7,096 bases of DNA from Clostridiales bacterium. GTDB lineage: Bacteria > Bacillota > Clostridia > Caldicoprobacterales > DTU083. Positions 1 to 6,892 of this stretch are shown piece after piece. How positions within the stretch are numbered: position 1 is the first letter of the stretch; every line of letters starts with the position of its first letter. The DNA lies in assembly GCA_012512335.1 (NCBI GenBank), contig JAAZEK010000239.1, positions 1 to 7,096 on the forward strand, given 5' to 3'. The notes under the pieces are model-generated. The model ran no database searches and had not been told where the DNA came from. It was given only the letters and a program-made list of their open reading frames with translations. Made by a program: the position numbers and the translations under genes.

Positions 1-1946
1 AAGGCTTGTATGAGGTTGATGTTCATAGTCTCGAGTTTACCGAACTGATAGAGGATAAAAACAAGGAAAAGCGGAAAATGGAAATGTTACCGGGTAAGCA
101 TGGTAAGGGAGCCTACACCGGCCAGGGGCGTCTGGTTTACTCAAATAATGGTGTAGGTGGTGTGCTTATTGAATGGAATGGAGAAGGAGATCCTGGAAAG
201 CGGGAAAGTTGGACAGTTATTGACACCAATAAATATACTGAGATAACCAGTTCTGCTGGCATCTATGGTTCAACAGATGACAACGCAGCTCTATGGGCAT
301 TAGGATGGGATGAAAAATCCATTCTGCTACAATTATGTGATAACGGAAAATGGTACAGATATAGGCTTCCAAAGGCCAGCTACGCTTATGATCCAGATCA
401 TGGATGGTTTACAGAATGGCCTCGTATTCGCGATATAGGTCAAGAAAAGCTGCTTATGTCTATGCATGGCATGCTGTTTGAATTTCCTCGTACATTTAGT
501 AGGGATAATTCTGCAGGAATTGCTCCTATTGCCAGACACCAGAAAATGATTGTTGACTTCACCAATTGGAACGACAAATTGGTTCTCGTTGCAGATGATG
601 CCTCAGTCATGCAAAATCCATTACTTGGCCGTTCACAGTCGAACCTCTTATTTACTAAGTTTGAAGATTTATATAATATGGGTAAACCTTTAGCTTGGGG
701 TGGAGTTTGGTACAATGAAAATGTAACTGCACTGGAGCCATCTGAACCATTTATGGGCTGCGGATTCAGCAAACGAGTTGTTCATATAAGCCATGAAAGT
801 GATGGACCTGTATCGTATAAGTTGCAGGTAGATGTGAAGGGTACTAATGATTGGGAACCCTTTGGATCTTATGCAGATATTATTGTTGAGCCCCATGGAT
901 ATAGCTACTATATAATACCAGAATCACTGAGTGCTTCTTGGTTCCGTCTAGTTCCTGATAAAGATGCGACATTGGTAACCGCTTATTTCCAGTATTCAAA
1001 TGAAATGCCTGAGGGTGACAACTCATTATTTAGAAGTGTGATATCTGCTGATGAGAAGAAAGCCTATTCTAGAGGTATTCTCTTTCCTAAAGAGGAAGAA
1101 GCATTGGAGTTGGCCTTCGCAGCTGATTATATGGATGAGTCTGGAAATATTGTGGGAACTGGCTATTATGAAGTTGGCGAAGACATGGTAGTTAAGAAGC
1201 TGGAGGGGACTGCTGCTAAGAGTGGAGAAGTTCATAATAGAAATAAGATCTCCACTGATTGTGAAATTGATGATTCATCTGTGATTATCTTAGATGAAAA
1301 TGGAAAGAGATATCGCCTACCAAAGAGTTTTGATTCCTCAGTTGATACTTCAACGGCAAACGACTATCGTTGTATTCGAGAGCTTGTTACTGAGCGAAAC
1401 CTAATGAACGTTCATGGAAGCTTCTATGAACTACCTCGTGAACCAAATGGAGGAATCATAAAGGTTAAACCCATTTGCACTCACAATCGCATGATTTATG
1501 ATTTTGCATCATGGAGGGGTATGCTGGTTATATCAGGAAACCTAACTGATGCTGTGGATGATGAACACTTTATTAGCTCAGATGATGGCAAGGCAGGCTT
1601 ATGGTTTGGCAATATCGATGATCTGTGGAAGTTTGCTGCTCCCTATGGTGAAGGTGGACCATGCTTAAATACTGAATTGAAAGAAAATGAGCCTTCTGAT
1701 CCTTATTTGATGATCGGCTACAACAATAAAACAGTTCAGCTCTCTCATAATAGTGAGCACGATGTTGAGTTCTCTATTGAGGTGGATTTTATGGCTGACG
1801 ACACCTGGCATATATATGACAGACTTGTAGTAAAGCCGGGTGAGTCTCTAGACCATGTGTTCCCAGATGGATTTAATGCTCATTGGGTAAGGGTATCAGT
1901 GAATAAAGACTGCAAGACTACTGCGTGGTTTACCTATAAGAACTAA
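1..1946 (+). CDS. Large protein of unknown function with two internal repeat modules (5' partial)
   Basis: The frame is open from the left edge to TAA at 1944-1946. The first possible start is a TTG at 6 without a properly spaced ribosome binding site, so the true start is probably upstream and any signal peptide is not visible. I do not recognise a named family. Numbering from the codon at 6, the 646 visible residues contain two diverged copies of one module, about 112-332 and 431-646. Shared anchors are RLPK (120/437), MHG..FE.PR-like (153/469), H..MI.DF..W (178/493), F..{I/F}(D/E)DL-like (216/534), EPS(D/E)P (244/562) and a C-terminal W.R....KD....A.F.Y (312/627). The composition is rich in aromatic residues and Gly/Asp and looks all-beta: a propeller-like part, then a beta-sandwich-like end. 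There are no obvious membrane segments. Its position upstream of a beta-galactosidase hints at a glycan-related role, which is inference only. A terminator-like hairpin follows the stop. Confidence 0.8.
   Translation, partial: GLYEVDVHSLEFTELIEDKNKEKRKMEMLPGKHGKGAYTGQGRLVYSNNGVGGVLIEWNGEGDPGKRESWTVIDTNKYTEITSSAGIYGSTDDNAALWALGWDEKSILLQLCDNGKWYRYRLPKASYAYDPDHGWFTEWPRIRDIGQEKLLMSMHGMLFEFPRTFSRDNSAGIAPIARHQKMIVDFTNWNDKLVLVADDASVMQNPLLGRSQSNLLFTKFEDLYNMGKPLAWGGVWYNENVTALEPSEPFMGCGFSKRVVHISHESDGPVSYKLQVDVKGTNDWEPFGSYADIIVEPHGYSYYIIPESLSASWFRLVPDKDATLVTAYFQYSNEMPEGDNSLFRSVISADEKKAYSRGILFPKEEEALELAFAADYMDESGNIVGTGYYEVGEDMVVKKLEGTAAKSGEVHNRNKISTDCEIDDSSVIILDENGKRYRLPKSFDSSVDTSTANDYRCIRELVTERNLMNVHGSFYELPREPNGGIIKVKPICTHNRMIYDFASWRGMLVISGNLTDAVDDEHFISSDDGKAGLWFGNIDDLWKFAAPYGEGGPCLNTELKENEPSDPYLMIGYNNKTVQLSHNSEHDVEFSIEVDFMADDTWHIYDRLVVKPGESLDHVFPDGFNAHWVRVSVNKDCKTTAWFTYKN
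339..1001 (+). repeat. Coding repeat module A of the unknown large protein
   Basis: This is the first copy (about 221 residues) of a protein-level repeat. It begins at the NGKWYRYRLPK segment and ends at AYFQYSN. Similarity to module B (1296-1943) is visible by eye in at least six collinear motifs with a nearly constant offset of 315-318 residues. The DNA itself has diverged, so this is an old duplication and not a recent tandem repeat. Confidence 0.75.
1296..1943 (+). repeat. Coding repeat module B of the unknown large protein
   Basis: This is the second copy (about 216 residues). It begins at NGKRYRLPK and runs to the C-terminus AWFTYKN. It keeps the same motif order as module A: MNVHG, HNRMIYDF, EPSDPY, then the segment HWVRVSVNKD. 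A linker of about 100 residues separates the copies. It contains an ILF-P segment and a charged stretch, and has no obvious counterpart to a motif in the modules. Confidence 0.75.
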
Positions 1947-1969
1947 GTTAACTACTATGAGGACAAATT

Positions 1970-2012
1970 AAATAATGGCAGCTAAAGTTCATTGCTATAG
2001 CTGTCATTATTT
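1970..2012 (+). terminator. Terminator-like hairpin (or operator) between the unknown gene and lacZ
   Basis: A 15-bp stem is formed by 1970-1984 and 1998-2012. It has 14 Watson-Crick pairs and one G-T pair, with a 13-nt loop. The 5' arm starts with AAATAAT and the 3' arm ends with ATTATTT, followed by TATATAAT, so it could terminate transcription in both directions. It lies 23 bp after the stop codon of the upstream gene, which favours a terminator. The terminal U-tract is not a clean run. The 3' arm also lies inside the spacer of the candidate lacZ promoter, so an operator role is possible. Confidence 0.55.
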
Positions 2013-2020
2013 TATATAAT
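1992..2020 (+). promoter_or_regulatory. Candidate sigma-A promoter for lacZ
   Basis: TTGCTA at 1992-1997 (4 of 6 matches to TTGACA) is followed by a 17-bp spacer and a perfect TATAAT at 2015-2020. The predicted start is near 2027, leaving an untranslated leader of roughly 97 nt before the GTG of lacZ. The -35 lies in the loop and the spacer holds the right arm of the inverted repeat at 1970-2012, so a repressor on that repeat would occlude the promoter. The perfect -10 arises in AT-rich sequence, so this is moderate evidence. Confidence 0.45.
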
Positions 2021-2123
2021 CGTGGTAGAATAAGATTAATCAAAAAATAACGGATACATTATAGAATATGCAAAAACTAATTTCAGTTGAATCTTGTAAA
2101 TTACTATAGAAGGAGCGAATATT

Positions 2124-4973
2124 GTGAGACACTATGAAAATCTAGAAAACATATCTGAAAATAGGCAAGCCCAAAGATCATACTACATACCATACGATAC
2201 TTTGGAAAAAGCCTTAGCTGGGGAAAAAGATACATCAGCATTTTACAAATTACTTAATGGGAAGTGGAAATTCAAGTATTTTGAACGAGACATTGACGTG
2301 CCAGAACACATCACTTCATGGGATACTATTGATGTTCCATCAAACTGGCAGCTTCATGGCTTTGATAAACCATATTATACCAATGTAAATTATCCATATC
2401 CTGTAGATCCCCCTTATGTTCCCGACGATAACCCATGCGGAGTATATTCTTATGATTTTTACATCGATGAGAATTGGGGCACAAGAGAAACTTACATAGT
2501 TTTTGAAGGCGTAAGTTCATGCTTGTATTTGTACATCAATGATGAATATGTTGGATACACTCAAGGCTCACATCTTCAAGCAGAATTTGATATTTCATCT
2601 TATGTAAAAGCTGGTGAAAACAAATTAGTTGCCAAGGTATTAAAATGGTGCAGTGGAAGCTATTTAGAAGACCAGGATTTCTTTAGACTTTCAGGAATAT
2701 TCAGAGATGTTTATCTGCTATCAAGGGAAGAAAATTACATTAAGGATATTGAAATTAAGGCGGATACAAAAAACATAACTGTAAATTGTGATGATGATAA
2801 TTGTGATAATTATGAGATCTACGATGGAACTGAGAAAATTGGCAATCTGGACAAACCGACACTATGGAATGCGGAAAAGCCTCATCTGTATACTGTTGTG
2901 GTAAAAGGTGAAACAGAGTACATACCAATAAAAGTAGGTATGAGGGAAATTGCAATATCAGACAGGGGAGAACTGCTAATCAATGGAGTTTCAGTAATCC
3001 TAAAAGGTGTTAATCACCATGATACTCATCCCATAACCGGATATTACGAAACTGATGATTTTCTAAAAGAAGAATTACTGAAAATGAAGGAATTAAATAT
3101 TAACACCATTAGAACCGCTCATTATCCCCCCACTCCAGAATTGTTGAATCTGTGCGATGAGTTAGGCTTTTATGTAATAGACGAAACAGATATCGAATCT
3201 CATGGTTATGTAAACAGGCATGGAAGCTGGAACCTTGGATATGATGTTGGTAGTAATGATTGGCTTTGTAACAAAGAAGAGTGGAAAGAAGCCCATGTAG
3301 AGCGTATGGTAAGAATGGTTGAGCGTGATAAGAATCATCCTTGTGTTATCATGTGGTCAACGGGCAATGAAAGTGGACACGGACCAAATCATATTGCGAT
3401 GATTGAGTGGGCAAGAAGCCGAGATAGGTCTAGATTAATCCATTGTGAAGATGCTTCTAGAATATTTTCTTCCGATTTACCGGATGTATACTCAAGAATG
3501 TATTTGAGCACTGATGAAGTAGAAAAATACGCATTAGATGACACTAAGAAGCAACCATTGTTTTTATGTGAGTATTCTCATGCAATGGGTAATGGCCCTG
3601 GTGATGTCCATGATTATATGGAGCTTATTTATAAGTACCCGAAATTAATAGGTGGATGCATATGGGAATGGGCTGATCATACAGTTCTTGTTGATGGTGT
3701 GCAAAAGTACGGTGGGGACTTTGGTGAGGATACTCATGATGGGAATTTCTGCAGTGATGGTATGGTATTCTCCGATCGAAGCTTCAAAGCAGGCTCGTTA
3801 GCTGTAAAATACTGTTATCAATATATGGACACAGAGCTTGTAGGAAACAAGATTATTGTCAAAAATCTTTATGACTTCACTAACCTGAACGAGTATAAGC
3901 TACTACTTGAATTATCTGTAGATGGAAATATTCTTGACAGTAAGGAATATTGTCTAGATATTGCCCCCCATAGTCATGGGGAGCTTCAATTACCTTTTGA
4001 CATTCCACAAAATTGTGATTATGGTGCCTACTTAAATATCAGCTTGTTAGATGATGAAGGATACGAGCTTGCTATGAAGCAGCATTTGCTTGAGAGTAAG
4101 GTAGAAAAGGTAAGCTTAAGCGATGGATTCACTGACTTTAAACAGGATAAAGAAAGAATTTATATAAAGGGAGAGAATTTTAACTATATTTTCAACAAGC
4201 ATTATGGTAATTTTGAAAGCATTATCAAGAATGGGAAAGAGCAGCTTGCTGAAATTGTGAGGCTAAGCGTTTGGAGAGCTCCAACTGACAATGACAGAAG
4301 AGTTAAGTACCTATGGGGCTACTTTGATAATAATCAAAGTGGTGAAAATTTCAACAAGATGTTTTCTAAGGTGTATTCATGCAATGTTGAAGGCAATTCC
4401 ATTAAGGTTACTGGTTCTTTATCAGGAATTTCAAGAATGCCCTTCTTACGTTACGAAGCTACATTTGAGTTCTATAAAGACGGAGAAGTAAAGGTAAAAC
4501 TGCAGGCAAAGCTGAAGGATGAGCTTCAAACATATCTTCCAAGGCTAGGATTTGAATTTGTATCCCCAGAGAAGAATGATTCCTTTGAGTATTTTGGAAT
4601 GGGAGAGTATGAAAATTACTGTGATATGAATCAGCATGCAAAAATAGGTATGTATCAAAGTGATGCAGACAGTCAATATGTGAATTATGTAATGCCTCAA
4701 GAGCATGGAAATCACACAAAAACTAAAATGCTTAAGATGGATAGGGGTTTAAGCTTTTACACTGACGGTGAGTTTGAGTTTAACGTTTCTTCATTTTCGT
4801 CAGATGCCTTAACGAAAGCAATGCACACAGATGAGCTTAGAAGCAATGATAAAACTAATATAAGAATAGACTATAAGGTTTCGGGGATTGGTTCTAATAG
4901 CTGTGGCCCAGAATTAATTGAAAAATATAAGCTAAAGGAGAAGAGCATCAGCTTTGAATTCTACATCAAGTAA
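2124..4973 (+). CDS. lacZ: Glycoside hydrolase family 2 beta-galactosidase, LacZ type
   Basis: This 949-residue enzyme should hydrolyse terminal beta-D-galactosides such as lactose, in the cytoplasm since no signal peptide is seen. The start is GTG, 8 nt after AGAAGGAG (2108-2115). Domains in order are a jelly-roll sugar-binding domain (about 40-200, including SGIFRDV), a short Ig-like domain (about 201-275), the TIM barrel (about 276-560), a second Ig-like domain (about 565-660) and the C-terminal small-chain domain (about 680-949, with WRAPTDND at 717-724). By motif comparison with E. coli LacZ, the acid/base is Glu416 (GNESGHG) and the nucleophile is Glu483 (CEYSHAMGN). Probable metal ligands are Glu358 and His360 (DIESHG), and Asp185 matches E. 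coli Asp201. His298/His299 form the HH motif before the barrel. The E. coli Trp999 region reads GSNSCGPEL, with Cys instead of Trp. It is shorter than the 1024 residues of E. coli LacZ, mostly in domain 2. No lactose transporter or regulator adjoins it. Other beta-galactosides are possible substrates. Confidence 0.95.
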   Translation: MRHYENLENISENRQAQRSYYIPYDTLEKALAGEKDTSAFYKLLNGKWKFKYFERDIDVPEHITSWDTIDVPSNWQLHGFDKPYYTNVNYPYPVDPPYVPDDNPCGVYSYDFYIDENWGTRETYIVFEGVSSCLYLYINDEYVGYTQGSHLQAEFDISSYVKAGENKLVAKVLKWCSGSYLEDQDFFRLSGIFRDVYLLSREENYIKDIEIKADTKNITVNCDDDNCDNYEIYDGTEKIGNLDKPTLWNAEKPHLYTVVVKGETEYIPIKVGMREIAISDRGELLINGVSVILKGVNHHDTHPITGYYETDDFLKEELLKMKELNINTIRTAHYPPTPELLNLCDELGFYVIDETDIESHGYVNRHGSWNLGYDVGSNDWLCNKEEWKEAHVERMVRMVERDKNHPCVIMWSTGNESGHGPNHIAMIEWARSRDRSRLIHCEDASRIFSSDLPDVYSRMYLSTDEVEKYALDDTKKQPLFLCEYSHAMGNGPGDVHDYMELIYKYPKLIGGCIWEWADHTVLVDGVQKYGGDFGEDTHDGNFCSDGMVFSDRSFKAGSLAVKYCYQYMDTELVGNKIIVKNLYDFTNLNEYKLLLELSVDGNILDSKEYCLDIAPHSHGELQLPFDIPQNCDYGAYLNISLLDDEGYELAMKQHLLESKVEKVSLSDGFTDFKQDKERIYIKGENFNYIFNKHYGNFESIIKNGKEQLAEIVRLSVWRAPTDNDRRVKYLWGYFDNNQSGENFNKMFSKVYSCNVEGNSIKVTGSLSGISRMPFLRYEATFEFYKDGEVKVKLQAKLKDELQTYLPRLGFEFVSPEKNDSFEYFGMGEYENYCDMNQHAKIGMYQSDADSQYVNYVMPQEHGNHTKTKMLKMDRGLSFYTDGEFEFNVSSFSSDALTKAMHTDELRSNDKTNIRIDYKVSGIGSNSCGPELIEKYKLKEKSISFEFYIK

Positions 4974-4994
4974 GTCTATGTGTTAGATATCTAT

Positions 4995-5023
4995 GCATAT
5001 CAGTGGGCAAATTAGCATATTAT
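4995..5023 (+). promoter_or_regulatory. Candidate sigma-E (sporulation) promoter for yabPQ
   Basis: GCATATC at 4995-5001 and CATATTAT at 5016-5023 are separated by 14 bp. This resembles the B. subtilis sigma-E consensus (about KMATATT, 14-15 bp, CATACANT): 6 of 7 positions match in the -35, and CATA plus the last T match in the -10. It sits about 40 bp upstream of the yabP start. In B. subtilis yabP and yabQ are mother-cell sigma-E genes, so the placement makes sense. The match is imperfect and was found by eye. Confidence 0.38.
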
Positions 5024-5061
5024 CAAACAAGGTATTGTAGTCATTAGAAGGAGGAGATGAC

Positions 5062-5364
5062 ATGATGCGGGACTTGGATGATAAGAAGCTAGTTAGAAGC
5101 CGCAGTCACAGCATCCTGATGGAAAATCGGGAAAGGGTAACCATAACTGGTGTGCAAGATGTAGATAGCTTTGATGAAGCTTCTGTTTTACTGGTTGCTG
5201 ATTTAGGGTATATTACTTTGCATGGTTTTGACCTGCATATTAGTAAGCTAAGCTTGGAAGAAGGACAATTGATTGTAGAAGGCGAAATTACCGGTGTAGA
5301 GTATAGTGACCATGAGGCTATGGGTGGCAAGAGTGGCGGATTCCTCAAGAAGCTATTCAAGTAA
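5062..5364 (+). CDS. yabP: Sporulation protein YabP
   Basis: This is a 100-residue protein of the YabP/YqfC family. In B. subtilis YabP is made in the mother cell during sporulation and is needed for efficient spore formation; its biochemical role is not established. Recognisable family features are the N-terminal RSRSHSILMENRERVTITGV segment (12-31), the DVDSFDEASVLLVADLG segment (33-49) and the LHGFDLHISKLSLEEGQLIVEGEI core (53-76). A basic tail ends in GFLKKLFK. An AAGGAGG site (5048-5054) lies 7 nt before the first of two consecutive ATG codons; the second ATG at 5065 is an equally plausible start. The gene is coupled to yabQ, whose ribosome binding site overlaps the yabP stop codon. The upstream neighbour is lacZ, whereas in the usual order an S4-domain RNA-binding gene (yabO/hslR) precedes it. 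Confidence 0.93.
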   Translation: MMRDLDDKKLVRSRSHSILMENRERVTITGVQDVDSFDEASVLLVADLGYITLHGFDLHISKLSLEEGQLIVEGEITGVEYSDHEAMGGKSGGFLKKLFK

Positions 5365-5378
5365 GGAGGCATCTGCCA

Positions 5379-5861
5379 ATGCTTACTACTTCCAATCAAG
5401 CCTATATATTTTTATCGACTGTCTATGCCGGGCTTATCATAGGCTTTCTATATGATTGTTGCAGAATGATACGAAAGATGATTCGAGCAGGGATTGCTGT
5501 TACTGGGATCTTGGATTTACTGTTTTGGTCTATAATCGCTGTGCTCTCTTTCCTAGTTTTATATTATGTAAACGATGGGGATGTAAGAATCTACACTCTG
5601 CTAGGTTTTGCTGTTGGCTGGTTACTATACCTATTGAGCTTGAGCCGGTTTGTTATGAAAACACTTAATTGGATTTATGACACCTTAGCAAAGCTGATTC
5701 ACTGGCTGGTGAAAATTATCCTTTGGCCTTTTAAGAAGCTATGGAGAGCATTAGCAAAGCCTTTTGGATGGGTGAAACATGGATTAGGCAAGCTAAAAAG
5801 AAGCATTAGCAAGATATTTCAGAAATTCCTTAAAAATGCAAACAAAAAGTCTGAAGAATAA
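5379..5861 (+). CDS. yabQ: Spore cortex biosynthesis protein YabQ
   Basis: This 160-residue membrane protein matches YabQ, which in B. subtilis localises to the membrane around the forespore and is required for cortex formation. Predicted membrane segments by hydrophobicity are residues 8-25, 43-64 and 70-89. The first is followed by the short DCCRMIRK segment typical of the family's N-terminus. The C-terminal part (about 100-160) is strongly basic with Trp and Phe (KIILWPFKKLWRALAKPFGW) and probably forms amphipathic helices at the membrane surface. AAGGAGG (5363-5369) overlaps the yabP TAA and lies 9 nt before ATG, so the two genes are likely translated from one message. No terminator is seen directly after the stop. 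Confidence 0.92.
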   Translation: MLTTSNQAYIFLSTVYAGLIIGFLYDCCRMIRKMIRAGIAVTGILDLLFWSIIAVLSFLVLYYVNDGDVRIYTLLGFAVGWLLYLLSLSRFVMKTLNWIYDTLAKLIHWLVKIILWPFKKLWRALAKPFGWVKHGLGKLKRSISKIFQKFLKNANKKSEE

Positions 5862-5881
5862 AAGGGTTTTACACTTCCGTG

Positions 5882-5911
5882 TCGAATAGATATTAGACGA
5901 GTGTATACAAT
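5882..5911 (+). promoter_or_regulatory. Candidate sigma-A promoter for divIC-yabR
   Basis: TACAAT at 5906-5911 matches TATAAT in 5 of 6 positions. An upstream TCGAAT at 5882-5887, 18 bp away, matches TTGACA only weakly (3 of 6). Separate vegetative transcription is expected here because yabPQ are sporulation genes while the division gene is needed in growing cells. This is a weak candidate supported mainly by context. Confidence 0.35.
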
Positions 5912-5953
5912 AGCTGTAATTTAGCTTAGAAAACCACGGAAGCAGGGAAGGAT

Positions 5954-6241
5954 ATGGCAAGAAAGGGATATACTTTGAAATTAAGGGCACGGTTATTTAT
6001 AACCGGGGTTATTTTATGCTATTTTCTTTTTTTGATTATACAACAATCCTTTGATATACAAGGCCAGAACAATACGGTGGCAGAGCTACAAAATGCAATC
6101 ACCAATGTACAGCTGGAAAATGAAGCGCTCAGTCGTCAAATTGATCATACCCGGTCAGATGATTATATTGAGCAAGCGGCTCGTGATAAGTTAGGTTGGG
6201 TTAAAGATGGCGAGACCATTTTTATAGAAAAGAATAAATGA
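5954..6241 (+). CDS. divIC: Septum formation initiator, DivIC/FtsB family
   Basis: This 95-residue bitopic membrane protein is of the DivIC/FtsB type, which in other bacteria joins FtsL and DivIB/FtsQ at the divisome and helps activate septal wall synthesis. The layout is a short basic cytoplasmic N-terminus (1-13), one membrane segment (about 14-31), and an extracytoplasmic coiled coil (about 36-67, TVAELQNAITNVQLENEALSRQI). The conserved DYIEQAARDKLGWVKDGETIF motif follows (70-90). It is shorter than B. subtilis DivIC (about 125 residues) but normal for clostridial homologues. The start ATG follows AGGGA (5944-5948) by 5 nt, a modest ribosome binding site. The upstream CACGGAAG (5935-5942) can pair with CTTCCGTG (5874-5881). 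The S1-domain gene follows 18 nt after the stop. Confidence 0.88.
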   Translation: MARKGYTLKLRARLFITGVILCYFLFLIIQQSFDIQGQNNTVAELQNAITNVQLENEALSRQIDHTRSDDYIEQAARDKLGWVKDGETIFIEKNK

Positions 6242-6259
6242 GGAGGATTCAGGTTTTTT

Positions 6260-6679
6260 ATGTCGGTGGAGGTTGGACAAATTATTGAAGGTAGTGTTAC
6301 TGGTATCACTAATTTCGGTGCCTTTGTGGAGTTAGGTGAAGGTAAAACGGGAATGGTGCACATATCGGAAATTGCAGATGCATATGTGAAGGATATCCAT
6401 GAATTCCTGAAAATTAAAGACAAAGTAAAAGTTAAAGTGCTGTCCATTGATGATAAAGGGAAGATTAGTCTTTCTGTTCGTCAGGCGAAGGTAGTCAAAA
6501 AGTCTTCTAGGCCCGCGGAGGTAGATTGGAGTAAAGACAAAGACCAACGAACGCAGAATAGTGGTTCTTTTGAGGACGCTCTTTCCAAGTTTATGAAGGA
6601 TAGCGAAGAACGGATGACAGATATCAAACGTAGTAGGGATTCCAAAAGAGGTGGCGGATATTCCCGCAGTAGAGGTTAA
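6260..6679 (+). CDS. yabR: Small S1-domain RNA-binding protein, YabR-like
   Basis: This 139-residue protein has one S1 RNA-binding domain at the N-terminus (about 1-76: GQIIEGSVTGITNFGAFVEL, then GMVHISEIAD and KVKVLSIDDKGKISLSVRQ). A lysine-rich linker follows, then the conserved SFEDALSKFMKDSEERM segment (103-119) and an Arg/Gly/Ser-rich tail (123-139) likely to add nonspecific RNA affinity. It matches B. subtilis YabR (about 128 residues) in layout and genomic position after divIC. Relatives include YugI (general stress protein 13) and CvfD of streptococci, which act in post-transcriptional or stress control. The exact role here is unknown. The only good ribosome binding site, AGGAGG at 6241-6246, overlaps the divIC stop and is 13 nt from ATG, unusually far. 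No better in-frame start lies closer. The gap contains a run of six T. Confidence 0.92.
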   Translation: MSVEVGQIIEGSVTGITNFGAFVELGEGKTGMVHISEIADAYVKDIHEFLKIKDKVKVKVLSIDDKGKISLSVRQAKVVKKSSRPAEVDWSKDKDQRTQNSGSFEDALSKFMKDSEERMTDIKRSRDSKRGGGYSRSRG

Positions 6680-6740
6680 CGAATTCTAAGGGTTATAAAT
6701 ATTGAAGCTTAGCAACTGGCATTTGAGAAAAAAGTTACAG

Positions 6741-6769
6741 TTGACTTCCTTTCTCTTTTGTTGTAGAAT
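6741..6769 (+). promoter_or_regulatory. Strong sigma-A promoter for the tRNA cluster
   Basis: TTGACT (6741-6746) is followed by a 17-bp spacer and TAGAAT (6764-6769), giving 5 of 6 matches in both boxes with ideal spacing. The predicted start near 6776 lies about 37 nt before tRNA-fMet. The 133-bp gap between yabR and the tRNA shows no convincing terminator, so some read-through from yabR is possible. Confidence 0.8.
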
Positions 6770-6812
6770 GTATTTTGTTGCTTGCAAATGAGTTTGTGGC
6801 AAAGCAGTATAG

Positions 6813-6889
6813 CGCGGGGTGGAGCAGCTAGGTGGCTCGTCGGGCTCATAACCCGGAGGTCGTGGGTTCAAATCCTACCCCCGCAACCA
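6813..6889 (+). tRNA. Initiator tRNA-fMet (CAT)
   Basis: This is a 77-nt cloverleaf with encoded CCA (6887-6889). The acceptor stem 6813-6819 pairs with 6879-6885 except for the first position, where C1 faces A72, the mark of bacterial initiator tRNAs. The D stem is GAGC/GCTC (6822-6825 with 6835-6838). The anticodon stem 6840-6844/6852-6856 contains the three G-C pairs typical of initiators, and the anticodon CAT is at 6847-6849. The T loop TTCAAAT is at 6867-6873. It starts translation by delivering formyl-methionine to the P site. Confidence 0.97.
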
Positions 6890-6892
6890 TTT

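Noticed and set aside
6..8. TTG as the start of the large unknown protein
   Set aside because: It lies at the window edge with no correctly spaced ribosome binding site and the frame is open further upstream, so the gene is treated as 5' partial.
2045..2058. Possible CcpA (cre) catabolite site before lacZ
   Set aside because: Only about 7 of the 11 defined positions fit around the central CG and one half is poor, so the match is not convincing.
2087..2110. Second promoter candidate TTGAAT...TATAGA just before lacZ
   Set aside because: The spacer is only 12 bp, too short for sigma-A, and the -10 would run into the ribosome binding site.
4291..4491. Small open frame inside lacZ on the + strand
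   Set aside because: It is out of frame within the well-conserved C-terminal domain of lacZ and has no recognisable product.
4984..4993. Perfect 10-bp palindrome TAGATATCTA after lacZ as a terminator
   Set aside because: It is AT-rich, has no loop or T-run and is too short; most likely chance.
6713..6743. CAACTG...CAGTTG inverted repeat after yabR as a terminator
   Set aside because: The stem is only 6 bp with a 19-nt loop and no following T-run on the + strand; its right arm overlaps the -35 of the tRNA promoter.
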